Source of the DNA: Haloarcula rara
GTDB lineage: Archaea; Halobacteriota; Halobacteria; Halobacteriales; Haloarculaceae
DNA: 64,000 nucleotides
Reading direction: 5' to 3'
NCBI RefSeq assembly: GCF_029338235.1
Contig: NZ_CP119786.1
Location: 124,001-188,000, forward strand
Below the pieces are notes generated by a model. The model ran no database searches, had not been told where the DNA came from, and worked only from the letters and a program-made list of their open reading frames with translations. A program made the translations under genes and the position numbers. The first letter of the stretch is position 1; each line of letters opens with the position of its first letter. Positions 63,925-64,000 of this stretch are shown here, piece by piece.

Positions 63925-64000
63925 CGGGCACGGTCTGTCCCCGGATTACGGGAGCGGTGCTCCGGCAGCCTTCCCCGCGCCACAGTGTGCCCTGTTTTAA

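Overview
The window is high-GC haloarchaeal DNA. Predicted proteins are very acidic, several secreted proteins carry Tat-type (RR) signals, starts look leaderless or weakly SD-led, and archaeal genes (Orc1/Cdc6, a TFB-like factor, an Lrp-TRASH regulator) are present. A Haloarcula-like relative is my guess from family style only. A Soj-type ParA operon with a phased repeat array (16.9-18.8 kb) and an Orc1/Cdc6 gene flanked by origin-type repeats (58.3-60.8 kb) suggest a replicon with its own partition and initiation functions, such as a megaplasmid or second chromosome. The window alone cannot prove this.

Region 1 (1-16.7 kb) is a sulfur and redox island. It holds an SQR-like flavoprotein, two TusA-like sulfur carriers, a DsrE-like protein, a rhodanese-metallo-beta-lactamase fusion resembling persulfide dioxygenase, two YeeE/YedE half-transporters, a PiT-type permease, two different TauE/SafE-type membrane proteins, a HiPIP-NosL fusion lipoprotein, a class V aminotransferase/cysteine-desulfurase-like enzyme, thioredoxin and thioredoxin reductase, two UspA proteins and a three-cysteine HTH regulator. 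Several promoters share a 23-bp element, so the island may be one regulon for uptake, relay and oxidation of sulfane sulfur.

Region 2 (16.9-30 kb) has the ParA operon and its 13-bp-phased repeat array, then a P2-type cation ATPase, a DUF211 protein, a VIT-like membrane protein, amphi-Trp and YegP-type small proteins, HtpX, and a large TFB-like protein without a zinc ribbon.

Region 3 (30-42.3 kb) is sensory and miscellaneous: a Tat-secreted DUF5602-like protein, a receiver-PAS-histidine kinase, a Bat-type HTH protein, a copper chaperone divergent from an Lrp-TRASH regulator, a VOC dioxygenase, a TRAM protein, and two tandem 7TM histidine kinases, the first broken by two frameshifts.

Region 4 (42.5-57.1 kb) is alpha-glucan metabolism: an alpha-amylase-family hydrolase, a 1511-residue protein with two GH15-like glucoamylase modules, two beta-helix proteins, MalQ and a GT4 glycosyltransferase. 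Together these could debranch, hydrolyse, rearrange and possibly build maltodextrin or glycogen.

Region 5 (57.1-64 kb) is the candidate origin: Orc1/Cdc6, about twelve copies of a 20-23 bp repeat, a 13-bp-period CAGCTAC array, and three copies of a wide inverted repeat with an invariant 21-bp spacer. It ends with a GNAT-zinc-ribbon protein, a Q-rich CBS protein and an acidic repeat protein. I saw no tRNA, rRNA, transposase or CRISPR array.
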